NCBI GenBank assembly: GCA_964631565.1
Contig: CAZVYJ010000007.1
Span: 16,782-80,781, forward strand
Direction: 5' to 3'
Origin: CAZVYJ01 sp964631565
GTDB lineage: Bacteria; Planctomycetota; Phycisphaerae; SM23-33
Length of the DNA stretch: 64,000 nt
A model generated the notes under the pieces. It did no database searches and was not told where the DNA came from. It worked only from the letters and a program-made list of their open reading frames with translations. Positions within the stretch are counted from its first letter, which is position 1, and every line of letters starts with the position of its first letter. The translations under genes were made by a program, and so were the position numbers. Positions 46,896 to 54,944 of the stretch are shown in pieces.

Positions 46896-47648
46896 ATGGG
46901 TGAAAGAAGTCACATCCTTCGAGCTTTATTTATTTTCATCGGCCTGCTGATGTTTATCGCAGCCGGCTGCAGTTCCGAAGACCAGTCGCAGGCCCCTACG
47001 GAGCCCGGCAAGCCCAAAGCCGCATCCGGTTGGATCGAAGTCACACTGAAGCCCGCCAACTCCGAGCCAGACGTAAACATCAGCGGCGAATGTAACGAGA
47101 GGGACCTGAATAATATCGCTTCCACCATGGCGTTCTATATTCCTTTCGTCGGCGCGAAAGTTGCAAAGGACGTCAAGGAATATCCGGCGATTATCATGTA
47201 TGTGGACGTCGGCATATCGTCTCCACTGCAGCCGGAGAAGTATCAGTGCGAAAACGGCGAATCGCAAGAACAGATGATTATCACGCTAAGCCAAACGCTC
47301 TCCCAGGTGAAACCATACACGCTGGTGCAGACAGCTCCGCATGAATATTCATGGTCGGACACCGAAATCCCGCCGGATAAAGTCGCCGAGAGATACAATT
47401 CAGATCCGACTTACGACTCGCTCGAACTGGCGGTCGAATGGATGGCCGACAGGCTTGCCGAAAGGTACATGAAACCGGATTTGTTGGCCGAAACTGCCGG
47501 CAACGGCTCTCCGACCTCCGGCGAAGCGGAGAAACTCGAAAAACAGCGAGCCCTGGCCGATAAGCTCCTTCAGACGATGCGCAGGACGATCGAAGGCTAT
47601 GCCGAAATCAGGAAGATCCGAAGCGAGCAGAAGAAGGCGGAGCCGTAG
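46896..47648 (+). CDS. lipoprotein of unknown function
   Basis: A 250-residue predicted lipoprotein (hydrophobic signal ending MFIAAGC). The middle is mixed alpha/beta with no recognised domain. The C-terminal ~60 residues are charged and likely helical or coiled-coil (EKLEKQRALADKLLQTMRR). ATG 46896 is chosen because GGGGAG lies 7 bases upstream; the ATG at 46881 overlaps that site. It follows def by 30 bases and may share its transcript. Confidence 0.7.
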   Translation: MGERSHILRALFIFIGLLMFIAAGCSSEDQSQAPTEPGKPKAASGWIEVTLKPANSEPDVNISGECNERDLNNIASTMAFYIPFVGAKVAKDVKEYPAIIMYVDVGISSPLQPEKYQCENGESQEQMIITLSQTLSQVKPYTLVQTAPHEYSWSDTEIPPDKVAERYNSDPTYDSLELAVEWMADRLAERYMKPDLLAETAGNGSPTSGEAEKLEKQRALADKLLQTMRRTIEGYAEIRKIRSEQKKAEP

Positions 47649-47684
47649 TTTATCCTCTTGTTGCCGTTCCGTTCCAAATCTGCC

Positions 47685-47713
47685 TTGGCGAAATGCCGCT
47701 GTGGGGCTAGAAT
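47685..47713 (+). promoter_or_regulatory. promoter of alaS
   Basis: TTGGCG (47685-47690) and TAGAAT (47708-47713) are separated by exactly 17 bases. The predicted start near 47720 gives a leader of about 205 bases before alaS, containing a palindrome and a large inverted-repeat element. Confidence 0.6.
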
Positions 47714-47725
47714 AGCTCCCTTTAT

Positions 47726-47744
47726 GCAGTCCCTTAGGGACTGC
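47726..47744. repeat. palindrome GTCCCT-AGGGAC in the alaS leader
   Basis: GCAGTCCCT, a single T, AGGGACTGC form a perfect 9-base-pair hyphenated palindrome only a few bases after the predicted start site. A near-identical core occurs in the rpmF leader (50488-50500). Confidence 0.6.
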
Positions 47745-47787
47745 GAATCATGCACGGCGAAGGTACGCCTGCATCTTAAAAGTGGAA

Positions 47788-47915
47788 CTAAGCGGTCTTA
47801 CATAAATCTGTAGCGTGGCGGCCTTCCCAGGCTGCCACGCAAACGTCGTTTTCTGCAACTCCGGCGGCCTTGAAAGGCCGCCGGACTGGAAACAAACTTA
47901 CGTAAGACCGCTTAG
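47788..47915. repeat. 128-base element with perfect 14-base terminal inverted repeats and two internal hairpins
   Basis: CTAAGCGGTCTTAC (47788-47801) and its exact reverse complement (47902-47915) enclose hairpin 1 (47813-47840, 11 bp, one G-U) and hairpin 2 (47861-47884, 11 bp, perfect, two-base loop). The hairpin pair recurs at 56284-56349 with the same loop sequences (TTCCCA and GA), so it belongs to a dispersed family; the terminal repeats do not recur there. It ends 10 bases before the alaS ATG. It may be a MITE- or REP-like insertion, a cis-regulatory leader, or both. Confidence 0.75.
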
Positions 47916-47925
47916 AATAAAAAAC

Positions 47926-50385
47926 ATGAAGAAAACCTGCGAAGACATCCGGCGAGAGTACATCGAGTTTTTCGAGAATCGCGGCCACACGTTCGTGCCG
48001 TCCAGCGCGCTGCTGCCGGCCGAAGACCCGACGCTGCTTTTCACCAACGCCGGCATGAACCAGTTCAAGGACATCTTCCTCGGGCGGGAGAAGCGCGACT
48101 ACGTCCGGGCGGTCAACACGCAGAAGTGCATCCGCGCCGGCGGCAAGCACAACGACCTTGAAGACGTCGGCCACGACTGCTACCACCACACGTTTTTCGA
48201 GATGCTCGGCAACTGGAGCTTCGGCGACTACTTCAAGGCCGAAGCCATCGACTGGGCGTGGGAACTGCTGACGAAGGTCTGGCATCTGCCGGCCGACCGC
48301 CTGCACGCGACATATTTCGCCGGCAGCGAGGAAGAGGGCCTCAGGCCCGACACCGAGGCCCGCGACCTGTGGCTGAAGCACCTGCCGGCGGAGCGCGTCC
48401 ACGCCGGCAGCCGCAAGGACAACTTCTGGGAAATGGGCGAGACCGGCCCGTGCGGCCCGTGCAGCGAAATACACATNNNNNNNNNNNNNNNNNNNNNNNN
48501 NNNNNNNNNNNNNNNNNNNNNNNNNNNNNNNNNNNNNNNNNNNNNNNNNNNNNNNNNNNNNNNNNNNNNNNNNNNNGACGTCGCCTGCCGCGTCATCGCC
48601 GACCACGCCCGCTCGCTGACGTTCGCGATTACCGACGGCGTGATACCATCCAACGAGGGCCGCGGCTACGTGCTGCGGCGCATCCTGCGCCGTGCAGCCC
48701 GCTACGGCCGGCAGTACCTGAACATCGAAGGTCCGTTCCTCGTGAAACTCGTCGATACCGTCGTGGACGTGATGGGCGGATTCTTCGGCGAGTTGAAGGA
48801 ACGCAAACAATACGTAATCGAGACAATCGCAGCCGAGGAAGAAAGCTTCGGCAAGACGCTCGACCGCGGCATAGACCTGTTCGACAAGCAGGCCGAGAAA
48901 CTAGCCGCCGCCGGCAAAAAGAAACTGCCCGGCGACGTGGCGTTCGACCTGTACGCGACGTACGGCTTCCCGGTTGACCTTACGCAGATAATGGCCTCCG
49001 AGAGAGGGCTGGAAGTCGACCTCGACGGCTACAACGAGGCGATGGCCGCCCACCGCGAGCTTTCCAGCGCAGCCGGGGCGTTCAAGGCCGTCGACATTCC
49101 CGACCTGCCGGCCACCGACAGCTCGGCCAAGTACAACTGCCACCCGATAGAAGCCACCGTGCTCGGCTGGGTGCAGGAAGGCAAATTCATAACCACCGGC
49201 GAGCTTAAGGCCGGCGACGAGGCCGCCGTCGTGCTCGACAGAACGAACTTCTACGCCGAGCAGGGCGGGCAGGTCGGCGACACCGGGCATCTCACTGCTT
49301 CCGGCGGTCAGTTCGCGGTGAGCGACACGCAGCTTGCCGGGACTTCGGTTCTGCACATCGGCTTGGTCGCCGGCGGCACGATAACGGCCGGGCAGAAAGT
49401 GACCGCCGAGGTCAGCCCGCACAGGATGGACACGATGCGCAACCACACCGCGACGCACCTGCTGAACTGGGCGCTTCGCCGCGTCCTGGGCGATCACATA
49501 AATCAGGCCGGCAGCATCGTCTCGCCGGACCGCCTGCGGTTCGACTTCACGCACAACAAGGCCGTCACGCCGGAGCAGCTCGCCGAGGTGGAGCGGCTGG
49601 TGAATGAGCGAGTTCTCGCCGACGAGCAGGTGAAGGTCGAAACCCGCCCGCTGGCCGACGCGAAGAAAATTCCCGGCGTCCGCGCGGTCTTCGGCGAAAA
49701 GTATCCCGACCCGGTCCGCGTGGTATCGACAGGCGCCGGCGAGACTGCCGCGGTCGAGTTTTGCGGCGGCACGCACCTGCAGCGGTCCGGGCAGGTGGGG
49801 CTGTTCAAGATTATTTCCGAAGAGTCCATCGCAAAGGGTGTGAGAAGAATCACAGCTGTCACCGGGCGCGAAGCGGTCAGACATGTCGCGCAGATGGACG
49901 CCACGATAAAGGGCATGACTGCGGCCCTTCGCGTGCCGGCAGAAGAGCTTGCGGACCGTGTCATCGCCATGCAGAAGGAAATCAAGCAGCTTCGCAAGGG
50001 CAAATCGTCGGCTCCCGCGTCGGCAGGCGGTTTCCAGCCGCTGGCGGAAATGGACTGCCCACAGGGCAAAGTTCTTGTCGCCCGGCTGGACGAGGCCGAC
50101 GCAGCCGCCATGCGTAACCTCTGCGACCAGCAGAGGCAGAAAGGCGCCGCAGCGCTGTTCATCGGCGGGGTATGTCAGGGCAAGGTAATGCTCGTGGCGA
50201 TGGTCAGCGACGAGGCCGTGAAAGCCGGTCAACTCAAGGCGGGACAATGGGTTAAGGAGGTCGCCCCCATAGTCGGCGGCGGTGGCGGCGGGCGTGACAA
50301 CATGGCCCAGGCGGGCGGAAAAGACCCGTCGAAGCTTGACGAAGCCCTGGCGGCTGCGGCCGATTACGCCCGAAGTAAACTATAA
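47926..50385 (+). CDS. alaS: alanyl-tRNA synthetase (interrupted by an assembly gap)
   Basis: 819 codons as written, 34 of them undetermined. The class II catalytic start (SSALLPAEDPTLLFTNAGMNQFKD), the NEGRGYVLRRILRRA segment, the editing-site HTATHLLNWALRR, the CGGTHLQRSGQVGLFKI motif and the Gly-rich C-terminal C-Ala end are all present. ATG 47926 begins the normal N-terminus; the frame is open upstream to 47815 only because it runs through the inverted-repeat element. No clear ribosome-binding site precedes the ATG. Compared with E. coli AlaRS about 95 residues belong where 34 are marked, so the true gap is larger than the N-run. Confidence 0.95.
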   Translation: MKKTCEDIRREYIEFFENRGHTFVPSSALLPAEDPTLLFTNAGMNQFKDIFLGREKRDYVRAVNTQKCIRAGGKHNDLEDVGHDCYHHTFFEMLGNWSFGDYFKAEAIDWAWELLTKVWHLPADRLHATYFAGSEEEGLRPDTEARDLWLKHLPAERVHAGSRKDNFWEMGETGPCGPCSEIHXXXXXXXXXXXXXXXXXXXXXXXXXXXXXXXXXXDVACRVIADHARSLTFAITDGVIPSNEGRGYVLRRILRRAARYGRQYLNIEGPFLVKLVDTVVDVMGGFFGELKERKQYVIETIAAEEESFGKTLDRGIDLFDKQAEKLAAAGKKKLPGDVAFDLYATYGFPVDLTQIMASERGLEVDLDGYNEAMAAHRELSSAAGAFKAVDIPDLPATDSSAKYNCHPIEATVLGWVQEGKFITTGELKAGDEAAVVLDRTNFYAEQGGQVGDTGHLTASGGQFAVSDTQLAGTSVLHIGLVAGGTITAGQKVTAEVSPHRMDTMRNHTATHLLNWALRRVLGDHINQAGSIVSPDRLRFDFTHNKAVTPEQLAEVERLVNERVLADEQVKVETRPLADAKKIPGVRAVFGEKYPDPVRVVSTGAGETAAVEFCGGTHLQRSGQVGLFKIISEESIAKGVRRITAVTGREAVRHVAQMDATIKGMTAALRVPAEELADRVIAMQKEIKQLRKGKSSAPASAGGFQPLAEMDCPQGKVLVARLDEADAAAMRNLCDQQRQKGAAALFIGGVCQGKVMLVAMVSDEAVKAGQLKAGQWVKEVAPIVGGGGGGRDNMAQAGGKDPSKLDEALAAAADYARSKL
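48477..48576. other. scaffold gap of 100 N inside alaS
   Basis: Exactly 100 undetermined bases, a conventional placeholder length. The reading frame agrees on both sides only by chance of that length. Family comparison suggests roughly 285-290 bases are really missing. Confidence 0.97.
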
Positions 50386-50423
50386 CACAATCCCCCTCCG
50401 AGGCGCGGGATGCGTGATTTTTC

Positions 50424-50452
50424 TTGACAAAAAAGGCTTATGTTTCTAGTTT
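50424..50452 (+). promoter_or_regulatory. promoter of the rpmF-plsX-fabHDG operon
   Basis: A perfect -35 box TTGACA (50424-50429), a 17-base spacer and a weak -10 TAGTTT (50447-50452). The leader to rpmF is about 90 bases and contains the palindrome GTCCCTAAGGGAC (50488-50500). Confidence 0.55.
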
Positions 50453-50487
50453 CCGGCACACAAAACGTTGGATGTCGAAGCGATTTT

Positions 50488-50500
50488 GTCCCTAAGGGAC
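50488..50500. repeat. palindrome GTCCCTAAGGGAC in the rpmF leader
   Basis: A 6-base-pair hyphenated palindrome ~30 bases after the predicted start site. It has the same core as 47726-47744 in the alaS leader. Confidence 0.5.
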
Positions 50501-50547
50501 GGCGTTTTGGGTTGCGGAAAGCAACTTTAACTACAGGAAAATAAAAG

Positions 50548-50730
50548 ATGTTACCGGTTCAAAAATTAAGTCGTTCCAAGACGCGCAACAGGCGCAGCCA
50601 TCATGCCAAACGTCCCGTCGGGTACGTTGATTGCCCGCGCTGCAACTCGCCGAAGTTGCCCCACGCGGCATGCGACAACTGCGGTTATGTCAGACCTGGT
50701 CTGAGTCTGGAAATCGACAAGGAGAGTTAA
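50548..50730 (+). CDS. rpmF: 50S ribosomal protein L32
   Basis: A 60-residue L32 with basic N-terminus (SRSKTRNRRSHH) and a zinc-binding CPRC...CDNC arrangement, the four-Cys form. It is placed directly before plsX, as in many bacteria. The YceD/DUF177 gene that often precedes rpmF is absent. AGGAAA lies ~8 bases before the start. Confidence 0.97.
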   Translation: MLPVQKLSRSKTRNRRSHHAKRPVGYVDCPRCNSPKLPHAACDNCGYVRPGLSLEIDKES

Positions 50731-50733
50731 TCG

Positions 50734-51723
50734 ATGCGCATAGGCATCGACGCCATGGGAGGCGACCGAGCGCCCGTTGAGGAAGTGAAGGGCGCTCTTG
50801 AAGCATGCGCACTGCTTTCAGCCGACGACAAAATTATACTTGTCGGCGACAAGGCTGCCATCCTCGAACAGATCGGTGACGCCAAGGGCTGGCAGGACCA
50901 TATTGAAATCCACCACGCCTCGCAGGCCATCGGCATGAACGAAAAGCCCGTCGAGGCGCTTCGCACCAAGCCTGACAGTTCGCTCCTGGTGATGACTCAG
51001 CTTCACGCTGACGGCAGGCTGGACGCCTGCATATCCGCGGGCAACACCGGCGCATTCGTTGCTGCAGCCCAGATGAAACTTCGCCGCCTGGAAGGCGTTA
51101 TCCGTCCGGGCATAGGCATAGTGACTCCCACCTATTACGGTCCTGTAGCCGTCTGCGACGTCGGCGCCAACGTAAGCTGCCGCCCCCAGCACCTGCACCA
51201 GTACGGCGTCATGGCGTCGGTTTATCTCAACGCCATCTGCGGCGTCGAAAATCCGCGAGTCGGCCTGCTGAGCGTCGGCGAAGAAGACGCCAAGGGCAAC
51301 GAACTGGTGAAAAAGACCCGCAATCTCATGAAGAATGACCCGGGCATAAACTTCATCGGCAACGTCGAAGGGCGCGACCTGTTCAGCGGTGCGTGCGACG
51401 TGATGATATGCGACGGTTTCGTCGGCAACGTCGTGCTGAAGCTTATGGAAGGGATGGCCGAGGGCGTTATCATGTCGTTCCTCCAGGAGCTTGTCGCGAT
51501 CATGCCCGATGCGGCGGTCGAGATAAAGCAGGCCGCCGGCGCCATAAAGAAAAAATTCGACTTCAATGAATACGGCGGCGCCCCTCTGCTGGGCGTCGAC
51601 GGCATCTGCATTATCTGCCACGGCGCCAGCAGCTATAAGGGCATAATGAACGCCGTGCGGGTAACCAAGGAATTTTCCAAACATCATGTCAACGAGCAGA
51701 TAACCAAGCTGCTCGCGAACTAG
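50734..51723 (+). CDS. plsX: phosphate acyltransferase PlsX
   Basis: A 329-residue PlsX of usual length, starting MRIGIDAMGGDRAP with the family core ISAGNTGAFVAAAQM and GADVGANVSC-like segment (CDVGANVSCRP). It makes acyl-phosphate from acyl-ACP for phospholipid synthesis. The gene begins three bases after the rpmF stop. Confidence 0.97.
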   Translation: MRIGIDAMGGDRAPVEEVKGALEACALLSADDKIILVGDKAAILEQIGDAKGWQDHIEIHHASQAIGMNEKPVEALRTKPDSSLLVMTQLHADGRLDACISAGNTGAFVAAAQMKLRRLEGVIRPGIGIVTPTYYGPVAVCDVGANVSCRPQHLHQYGVMASVYLNAICGVENPRVGLLSVGEEDAKGNELVKKTRNLMKNDPGINFIGNVEGRDLFSGACDVMICDGFVGNVVLKLMEGMAEGVIMSFLQELVAIMPDAAVEIKQAAGAIKKKFDFNEYGGAPLLGVDGICIICHGASSYKGIMNAVRVTKEFSKHHVNEQITKLLAN

Positions 51724-51734
51724 AAGGACTGTTC

Positions 51735-52727
51735 ATGGTTGGCGACCTCCGTGCGGCGATTACAGGTTTTGGGGCGGCAGTCCCGGATAAGGTTATGACC
51801 AACGCGGATTTCGAGAAAATTCTCGATACGTCCGACGAATGGATCACCAAGCGAACCGGGATAAAAGAGCGCCGCATCGTTTCCGACGGAGAAACCACGG
51901 CGACACTCGCCATCCAGGCCGCCCAAAAAGCCCTCGCCGACGCAGACGTCCGGGCGACGGACCTCGATTTGATTATCTGCTCGACGGTGACGCCGGAAAT
52001 AATGTTTCCGGCCACCGCGTGTTTCGTGCAGGAAGCCATAGGCGCCACCGATGTCGCCTGTTTCGACCTGTCAGCCGCGTGCAGCGGCTTTATTTATGGA
52101 CTGGCCGTCGGCAGCCAGTTCATAGCGACCGGAATGTACAAAAAAGTCTTGGTCATCGGCGCCGACACGCTTTCACGCGTGAGCGACTACGCCGACAGGG
52201 GCAGCTGCATACTCTTCGGCGACGCAGCCGGCGCGGTCGTCCTCGAACCGACCGCCGAGAAAGACAAGGGCGTTCTTTATAACGTGCTTCACGCCGACGG
52301 CGGCGGGTGGGATTACATTCACGTGCCTGCCGGCGGGTCGAGATACCCCGCTTCGAAAGAAACCGTAGAACAGGGTCAGCACTTTGTTAAAATGCGAGGC
52401 CGCGACGTGTACAAGTTCGCGGTCGATAAAATGCAGTGGCTGCTCGGCGACTGCATGGAGAAGTGCGGCCTGACGCCGGATGACGTAGACCTGGTTGTTC
52501 CACATCAGGTCAACGTGCGAATCATCACCTCGGCGGCGGAGAAATATAACTTCCCGCTCGAGAAGATTTACATGAACATCGAGAAATACGGCAACACGTC
52601 AGCGGCGTCGATTCCGCTGGCGCTGGCCGAGGCGAGAGAAAAAGGACTTGTCAGACCCGGCTCGACCATCATGCTCATCGCCTTCGGCGCCGGCCTGACC
52701 TGGGCCGGTTCGGTAGTGAAATTCTGA
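51735..52727 (+). CDS. fabH: 3-oxoacyl-ACP synthase III
   Basis: A 330-residue KAS III with the Cys-His-Asn triad C116 (SAACSGFIYGL), H257 (VVPHQVN) and N287 (GNTSAAS). It condenses acetyl-CoA with malonyl-ACP to start fatty-acid synthesis. AAGGA precedes the ATG. Confidence 0.97.
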   Translation: MVGDLRAAITGFGAAVPDKVMTNADFEKILDTSDEWITKRTGIKERRIVSDGETTATLAIQAAQKALADADVRATDLDLIICSTVTPEIMFPATACFVQEAIGATDVACFDLSAACSGFIYGLAVGSQFIATGMYKKVLVIGADTLSRVSDYADRGSCILFGDAAGAVVLEPTAEKDKGVLYNVLHADGGGWDYIHVPAGGSRYPASKETVEQGQHFVKMRGRDVYKFAVDKMQWLLGDCMEKCGLTPDDVDLVVPHQVNVRIITSAAEKYNFPLEKIYMNIEKYGNTSAASIPLALAEAREKGLVRPGSTIMLIAFGAGLTWAGSVVKF

Positions 52728-52735
52728 GAAATACA

Positions 52736-53668
52736 ATGAAAAAAGCTTACCTGTTTCCCGGACAAGGCGCACAGCACGTCGACATGGGCAGGGATATATG
52801 CGCAGCCTTCCCCGCCGCCGGCGAGTATTTCGACCGCGCGGAGGCCGCCACCGGCCTGCCCGTGAAAAAACTCTGCTTCGACGGTCCGATCGAGGAGCTT
52901 TCCCGCACGGACATCGCCCAGCCGGCCATCTTCACCGTGTCGGCTGCCATACTCGCCTGTGCCGGCGGCGCCCCGGGCTTCGCCGAAGGCGTCGGCTTCA
53001 TGGCCGGGCTTTCGCTGGGCGAGTACACGGCGCTTTATGCCGCCGGCGCGATGGATTTCGAAACGGGCGTGAAGCTCGTCGCCCGCCGCGGCGAGCTGAT
53101 GCAGCAGGCCGCAACGGCCGTCCCGTCCGGAATGGTTAGCATCATCGGCCTGGACGAGGAAAAGGCCCGCGAACTTGCCGCCGCCGCCGCCCAGGGCCAG
53201 ATACTCAGCTGCGCGAACTTCAACTGTCCCGGCCAGATAGTGCTCTCCGGCGAGGCCGAGGCCTGCCAGCGGGCCGCGGAAATGGCGGAACACTTCGGCG
53301 CCCGCGGCGCCGTGCCGCTTCAGGTGGCCGGCGCGTTCCACAGCGAGATAATGGCGCCCGCGGCCGAGCAGTTCGCCAAAACGCTGGCCGGCGCGAATTT
53401 CACCGAGCCGAAAACCTGCGTGATTGCAAACGTGGACGCAAAACCTTACGCCGGCGCTTCGGAAATAAGGGAAAAGCTCCTGGCACAGCTTACATCGCCG
53501 GTCCGCTGGCAGCAGTCGATGGAATATCTGCTTGCACAGGGGGCCGAGCAGTTTTATGAAATCGGGCCGGGAAACGTCCTGGCCGGGCTTATGCGGCGAA
53601 TTCACCGCAAAGCCGATTTTACCAGCTTGAATTCCCGCGAGTCACTTGAGAAACTTGCGGAAGCATAA
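52736..53668 (+). CDS. fabD: malonyl-CoA:ACP transacylase
   Basis: A 310-residue FabD. It starts with FPGQGAQ and has nucleophile S93 in GLSLGEYTAL and the catalytic His in GAFHSEIMAPA. It loads malonyl groups on ACP. It lies eight bases after fabH. Confidence 0.97.
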   Translation: MKKAYLFPGQGAQHVDMGRDICAAFPAAGEYFDRAEAATGLPVKKLCFDGPIEELSRTDIAQPAIFTVSAAILACAGGAPGFAEGVGFMAGLSLGEYTALYAAGAMDFETGVKLVARRGELMQQAATAVPSGMVSIIGLDEEKARELAAAAAQGQILSCANFNCPGQIVLSGEAEACQRAAEMAEHFGARGAVPLQVAGAFHSEIMAPAAEQFAKTLAGANFTEPKTCVIANVDAKPYAGASEIREKLLAQLTSPVRWQQSMEYLLAQGAEQFYEIGPGNVLAGLMRRIHRKADFTSLNSRESLEKLAEA

Positions 53669-53683
53669 CGTTCGAGGAGAGTC

Positions 53684-54424
53684 ATGGCTGACAACGAAAA
53701 AGTGGCGATTGTTACGGGCGGCGCGCGCGGAATAGGGCTTGAGATCGTCCGCGAACTGCTCGGCATGGGTATGACGGTAGTTGCTGTGGACCTCAAGGCG
53801 GACCTTCTGGCTGATATTCCGGGAAAACTGGGAAATCCGGGCGATAAGCTTGTGACGGCTGTCTGCGACGTGACCGACAGCGAGGCGTTCACGAAGGTAG
53901 TCGATGATACGGCTGAGAAATACGGCCGGCTCGACGTGCTGGTTAACAACGCAGGCATTACGCGCGACAATATCGTGCTTATGCTCACAGACGAAGACTG
54001 GGACCTTGTCATGAAGGTCAACCTCAAGAGCGCGTTTATAGGCACGCGGGCGGCCGGCAAGATAATGATGCGCAAACGCAGCGGGTCGATTATCAACATG
54101 TCCAGCTACAGCGGGCTGGAAGGCAACCGCGGACAGGCCAATTATGCCGCCAGCAAGGCCGGCATGCTGGGCCTGACAAAATCGGCCGCCAAAGAACTCG
54201 CAAAGCGAAACGTTCGCGTAAACGCCGTGGCGCCGGGCTTCATCCAGACCGAGATGACCGACGTTCTGCCCCAGGAAGCCAAGGACATGGCCTTGGCGCA
54301 GATACCGATGCAACGCTTTGGGAAGCCTGCAGATATCGCCAAGGCGGTGGGTTTCCTGGCTTCGGATGCGTCGAGCTACATTACCGGCCAGGTCATCAGC
54401 GTCGACGGCGGCATGCACACATAA
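53684..54424 (+). CDS. fabG: 3-oxoacyl-ACP reductase
   Basis: A 246-residue SDR with TGGARGIGLE for NADPH, NNAGITRD, the catalytic Ser in NMSSYSG and YAASKAG. The C-terminus YITGQVISVDGGMHT is that of FabG. It follows fabD by 15 bases. Confidence 0.96.
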   Translation: MADNEKVAIVTGGARGIGLEIVRELLGMGMTVVAVDLKADLLADIPGKLGNPGDKLVTAVCDVTDSEAFTKVVDDTAEKYGRLDVLVNNAGITRDNIVLMLTDEDWDLVMKVNLKSAFIGTRAAGKIMMRKRSGSIINMSSYSGLEGNRGQANYAASKAGMLGLTKSAAKELAKRNVRVNAVAPGFIQTEMTDVLPQEAKDMALAQIPMQRFGKPADIAKAVGFLASDASSYITGQVISVDGGMHT

Positions 54425-54457
54425 GAGGCAACCGGTCGAGATTCTTTACGGTTAGTA

Positions 54458-54486
54458 TTGCATGACCGTTTGGGCCAAGCTATAGT
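54458..54486 (+). promoter_or_regulatory. internal promoter for acpP
   Basis: TTGCAT (54458-54463), a 17-base spacer and TATAGT (54481-54486) in the 149-base gap before acpP. A separate promoter would suit the high ACP demand. The rest of the gap is AT-rich with repeated GTTA/TTAA words. Confidence 0.5.
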
Positions 54487-54573
54487 ACCGCGGCCAATCG
54501 GCAGGGATGTTAAGTGGTTAGTTAAAAGTTAGAAACGTTAAACATTAAGTACCTTTTCAGGGAGGCAAGTACA

Positions 54574-54819
54574 GTGCCTGACGAAACAGAAGTAAAAGTA
54601 ATCGAGATCGTGGCTGAGCAGATGGGTGTCGACAAGAGCGAAATCACACGCGAAACCTCATTTGTCAATGACCTGAACGCCGATTCGCTCGACACGGTCG
54701 AGTTGGTCATGGAATTCGAAGACGAATTCGAACTGAGCATTCCCGACGAGGAAGCCGAAAAGATTCAAACCGTCGGCCAGGCTATCGATTACATCAAGGA
54801 ACACACCAACAAGGCCTAA
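54574..54819 (+). CDS. acpP: acyl carrier protein
   Basis: An 81-residue acidic ACP with the phosphopantetheine serine S38 in the DSLD motif. The start is GTG at 54574 with GGGAGG 8 bases upstream; no ATG is available at the family's N-terminus. Confidence 0.98.
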   Translation: MPDETEVKVIEIVAEQMGVDKSEITRETSFVNDLNADSLDTVELVMEFEDEFELSIPDEEAEKIQTVGQAIDYIKEHTNKA

Positions 54820-54835
54820 GGCTTGTCGGACAGGC

Positions 54836-54877
54836 GTCGTGAGCGGCGGGTTCCGGATTAGTTGCCCGCCGCACGAC
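54836..54877 (+). promoter_or_regulatory. strong mRNA hairpin between acpP and fabF
   Basis: GTCGTG + CGGCGGG pairs with CCCGCCG + CACGAC (13 base pairs with a two-base AG bulge, 14-base loop). No T-run follows, so it is not a classical terminator. A stability or attenuation element that keeps acpP mRNA in excess over fabF is a plausible role. Confidence 0.55.
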
Positions 54878-54944
54878 TCGCCCCCGGGCGGGCCGCAACG
54901 ACGATGCCGCATCGCCTAGGCTACGTCGAAGGGAATCTCCTGTG

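Noticed and set aside
47815..47925. N-terminal extension of alaS
   Set aside because: The extra codons are the inverted-repeat element; normal AlaRS starts at 47926.
47720..47925. T-box riboswitch for alaS
   Set aside because: No T-box antiterminator sequence or specifier loop arrangement was found, and no terminator precedes the ATG.
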